From positions 1 to 33,117 of the forward strand of contig NZ_KB898639.1 in assembly GCF_000377705.1 (NCBI RefSeq): a stretch of DNA of 33,117 bases. Reading direction: 5' to 3'. Every line of letters begins with the position of its first letter. Position 1 is the first letter of the stretch. Origin of the DNA: Salsuginibacillus kocurii DSM 18087. GTDB taxonomy: Bacteria; Bacillota; Bacilli; Bacillales; Marinococcaceae. The position numbers were made by a program, and so were the translations under genes. Shown here in pieces: positions 31,655 to 33,117 of this stretch. The notes beneath the pieces are model-generated. The model did not search any database and was not told the DNA's origin. It worked only from the letters and a program-made list of their open reading frames with translations.

Positions 31655-32464
31655 ATGGCTGATCAGGGTAAGGATAGATGGCAGGAGGAGATGCCGGCGC
31701 GGGCGAAGCGGCCGTCGCTTGGTGGGTTTCTGTTGACGGTGGTGGTTGTAGCGTTTTTGTTCTCGGGGCTAGCCGGGGCCAATTTAAGTGTTGACCGGTT
31801 GTTTGATGGCGTGCTGAATCTGGGCCACTTCACGATGCAGGCAGTGCCGCCGGATACGTCGCGGGTGCCGCACGTTCTGGGTGCGATTGTGGAGACATTT
31901 GAGATCGCGCTGGTCGGTACCGCTTTCGGGGTGATGATTAGTTTGCCGGTGGCGTTGCTGGCATCAACGAATACCAGTCCGCATCCGGTGGTGAGGACCG
32001 TCACGCGCGGGGTGGTCTCGATGCTTCGGACGGTGCCGGAACTGATTTGGGCGCTCGTCTTCGTCATTGCAGTCGGCCTTGGACCACTGGCCGGCATTCT
32101 TACAATTATTATCGACACGATCGGATTCTGTGCACGCTTCTTCTCAGAACGAATCGAGGAAATTCGCAAAGGACCGTCGCAGGCGCTAGAATCCACGGGG
32201 GCCACACAGTTCGGCATTATTGCCGGTTCCGTCGTTCCGGCCGGCTTCCCTTCCTTTGTCGGCACCAGTCTCTTTGCGGTCGAAAAAGCGATTCGCTCCG
32301 CGGTTATACTCGGCCTCGTCGGCGCGGGCGGCATCGGTGTCGAACTAAACACCGCCATGTCCATGCGAATGTTCGACGAAGCACTGATGATCATCATTTT
32401 GATATTGATTGTGGTCATCACAGTGGAGCAAATATCAACACGGATTCGGAAAAAAATTATATGA
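31655..32464 (+). CDS. phnE: PhnE-type phosphonate ABC transporter permease
   Basis: This 269-aa membrane protein has about six hydrophobic segments and the ABC permease coupling loop (EIRKGPSQALESTGATQFGI, about residues 170-189). AVILGLVGAGGIGVELN and MIIILILIVVITVEQIS near the C terminus are typical of PhnE. It starts five bases after phnC. Only one permease gene is present, so the channel would be a homodimer; many relatives encode two. The first 400 bases are notably GC-rich compared with the cluster to the left. Confidence 0.9.
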   Translation: MADQGKDRWQEEMPARAKRPSLGGFLLTVVVVAFLFSGLAGANLSVDRLFDGVLNLGHFTMQAVPPDTSRVPHVLGAIVETFEIALVGTAFGVMISLPVALLASTNTSPHPVVRTVTRGVVSMLRTVPELIWALVFVIAVGLGPLAGILTIIIDTIGFCARFFSERIEEIRKGPSQALESTGATQFGIIAGSVVPAGFPSFVGTSLFAVEKAIRSAVILGLVGAGGIGVELNTAMSMRMFDEALMIIILILIVVITVEQISTRIRKKII

Positions 32465-32654
32465 ATGATAAGGGAGACTGTCAGCTTAGGTCGCGTGGAG
32501 ATGTAGCGGTGCGATCGGGGTTCGCCGACGTATGGGCGGGGCAGCTCCTTTTTTGTTTGGATTGGTAAAAGCATGTTTGCAGCATGAATCACAGAAAGAG
32601 CGGGAGATTGAGGACGTAAATATGAGATCGGAGCGAGGTGGAACGGGCGGGATA
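32465..32654. other. Intergenic after phnE, no gene assigned
   Basis: A G-rich segment ends in a T-run near 32552, which may act as a weak terminator, but the stem is poor. A short frame continuing over the phnE end to 32568 has no recognisable content. Confidence 0.35.
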
Positions 32655-32780
32655 GAACACTGTGCATCCTAAGAGTGCGACTGTGCATCGAGTTGGCTTC
32701 ACTGCGCAAACGGGTATGCGCTATAGCTTCGAGGTGATCACACCGCACTCGAGCCGTGTGACGCCGCATTCGATTGGTGT
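32655..32780. repeat. Degenerate ~21-bp tandem repeats
   Basis: Units sharing an AC-N3-GCA-N2-CGA-like core recur: GAACACTGTGCATCC, GCGACTGTGCATCGAG, CACTGCGCAAACGGG, CACACCGCACTCGAG and GACGCCGCATTCGATT. The last two (32739-32759 and 32760-32780) are directly adjacent 21-bp units. The array ends at the presumed left end of the IS3-like element. Confidence 0.5.
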
Positions 32781-32782
32781 CA

Positions 32783-33117
32783 TGGACCGGTTACACTTAT
32801 TTGGACAGATATTATAAGTTGCTCTAAGATCAAAGTAAGGTAATAAAGGAGTGGATATCATGTCCAGACAAAAAAGACAGCACTTCTCTCAATCTTTTAA
32901 AGAACAAATCGTTCAATTGAGAGCTTCGGGAAAACCCCGTCAAGAGATTTTGAAGGAATACGGAATGTCGCCTTCTGTATTAGATAAGTGGGTACGTCAA
33001 TCCAAACAAGGTGAGTCTTTTAGTGAGCGGGAAAACCGTACGACCGAACAAGAAGAACTCCTTCAATTACGCCAGGAAAACCAACAATTAAAGATGGAAA
33101 ATGATATTTTAAAGCAA
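32783..33117 (+). mobile_element. IS3-family insertion sequence, left end (cut by window)
   Basis: The transposase OrfA-type gene starting at 32860 and the preceding non-coding stretch from TGGACCGGTTACACTTATTT mark the left end of an IS3-group element. The first base (about 32783) is chosen because IS3 elements begin with TG. The right end lies outside the window. Confidence 0.6.
32860..33117 (+). CDS. IS3-family transposase OrfA (partial)
   Basis: The first 86 codons are present. They encode a basic N-terminal helix-turn-helix (QSFKEQIVQLRASGK, then EILKEYGMSPSVLDKWVRQ) followed by a leucine zipper (ELLQLRQENQQLKMEND). This is the typical OrfA layout; OrfB, the DDE integrase, would follow, usually by frameshift. 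The start has AAAGGAG. The gene runs off the window edge. Confidence 0.9.
   Translation, partial: MSRQKRQHFSQSFKEQIVQLRASGKPRQEILKEYGMSPSVLDKWVRQSKQGESFSERENRTTEQEELLQLRQENQQLKMENDILKQ

Noticed and set aside
31663-32769. Long (368-codon) open frame on the minus strand opposite phnE
   Set aside because: It lies antisense to a clear permease gene; its Pro/Thr/Ser-rich translation is typical of an antisense frame in GC-rich DNA, and it has no ribosome site or known motif.

Overview
The window comes from a low- to mid-GC Gram-positive bacterium, most likely a halophilic or haloalkaliphilic member of the Bacillaceae. The evidence is strong AGGAGG-type ribosome binding sites throughout, an RsbR-type stressosome protein, a CcpA cre-like site, a PhoP-box-like promoter, Bacillus-type dispersed repeats, and secreted lipoproteins that are very rich in Asp and Glu. 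No tRNA, rRNA or CRISPR array was seen.

Left region (1-15.9 kb, all leftward). This is an organosulfonate / hydroxy-acid catabolic island. A promoter at 8.3 kb, with a cre-like spacer and a 21-bp palindromic operator, drives a SuyA/SuyB-like pair (sulfolactate sulfo-lyase type). It is followed by an SlcC-like 2-hydroxyacid dehydrogenase, an unusual fumarate reductase/succinate dehydrogenase (B, C and A subunits), a two-subunit class I fumarase and a TauE/SafE exporter. Upstream lies a second operon: TAXI-TRAP receptor, fused TRAP permease, ComC-like dehydrogenase, GlcD and GlcF. SuyAB, SlcC, ComC and a sulfite-type exporter together are the known signature of (R,S)-sulfolactate use. The added dehydrogenase and fumarase suggest a longer route, for which I propose sulfosuccinate -> sulfofumarate -> 3-sulfomalate -> oxaloacetate + sulfite. 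The same 95-bp promoter/operator is repeated exactly at the left edge, so a further leftward transcription unit of the regulon probably lies outside the window.

Middle region (16-22.8 kb, leftward). It holds a ThDP-dependent enzyme, an orphan TctC-type binding lipoprotein with its own promoter and terminator, a Cys/Met-metabolism PLP enzyme, an RsbR paralogue, and a truncated S-layer-homology gene. Dispersed-repeat remnants lie between them.

Right region (23-29.7 kb, rightward). This is a gentisate pathway that looks CoA-dependent: a FAD aromatic hydroxylase, an unknown 191-aa protein, a 4HBT thioesterase, a fumarylpyruvate-hydrolase-like FAH protein, a DinB protein (probable thiol-dependent maleylpyruvate isomerase) and gentisate 1,2-dioxygenase. 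The centre of the cluster has decayed: a PaaK-type CoA ligase, a ThDP enzyme and an IclR regulator are all broken.

Right end (29.8-33.1 kb). A PhoP-box-like promoter precedes phnD-phnC-phnE (phosphonate/phosphite ABC importer). Then come degenerate ~21-bp repeats and the left end of an IS3-family element cut by the window edge.
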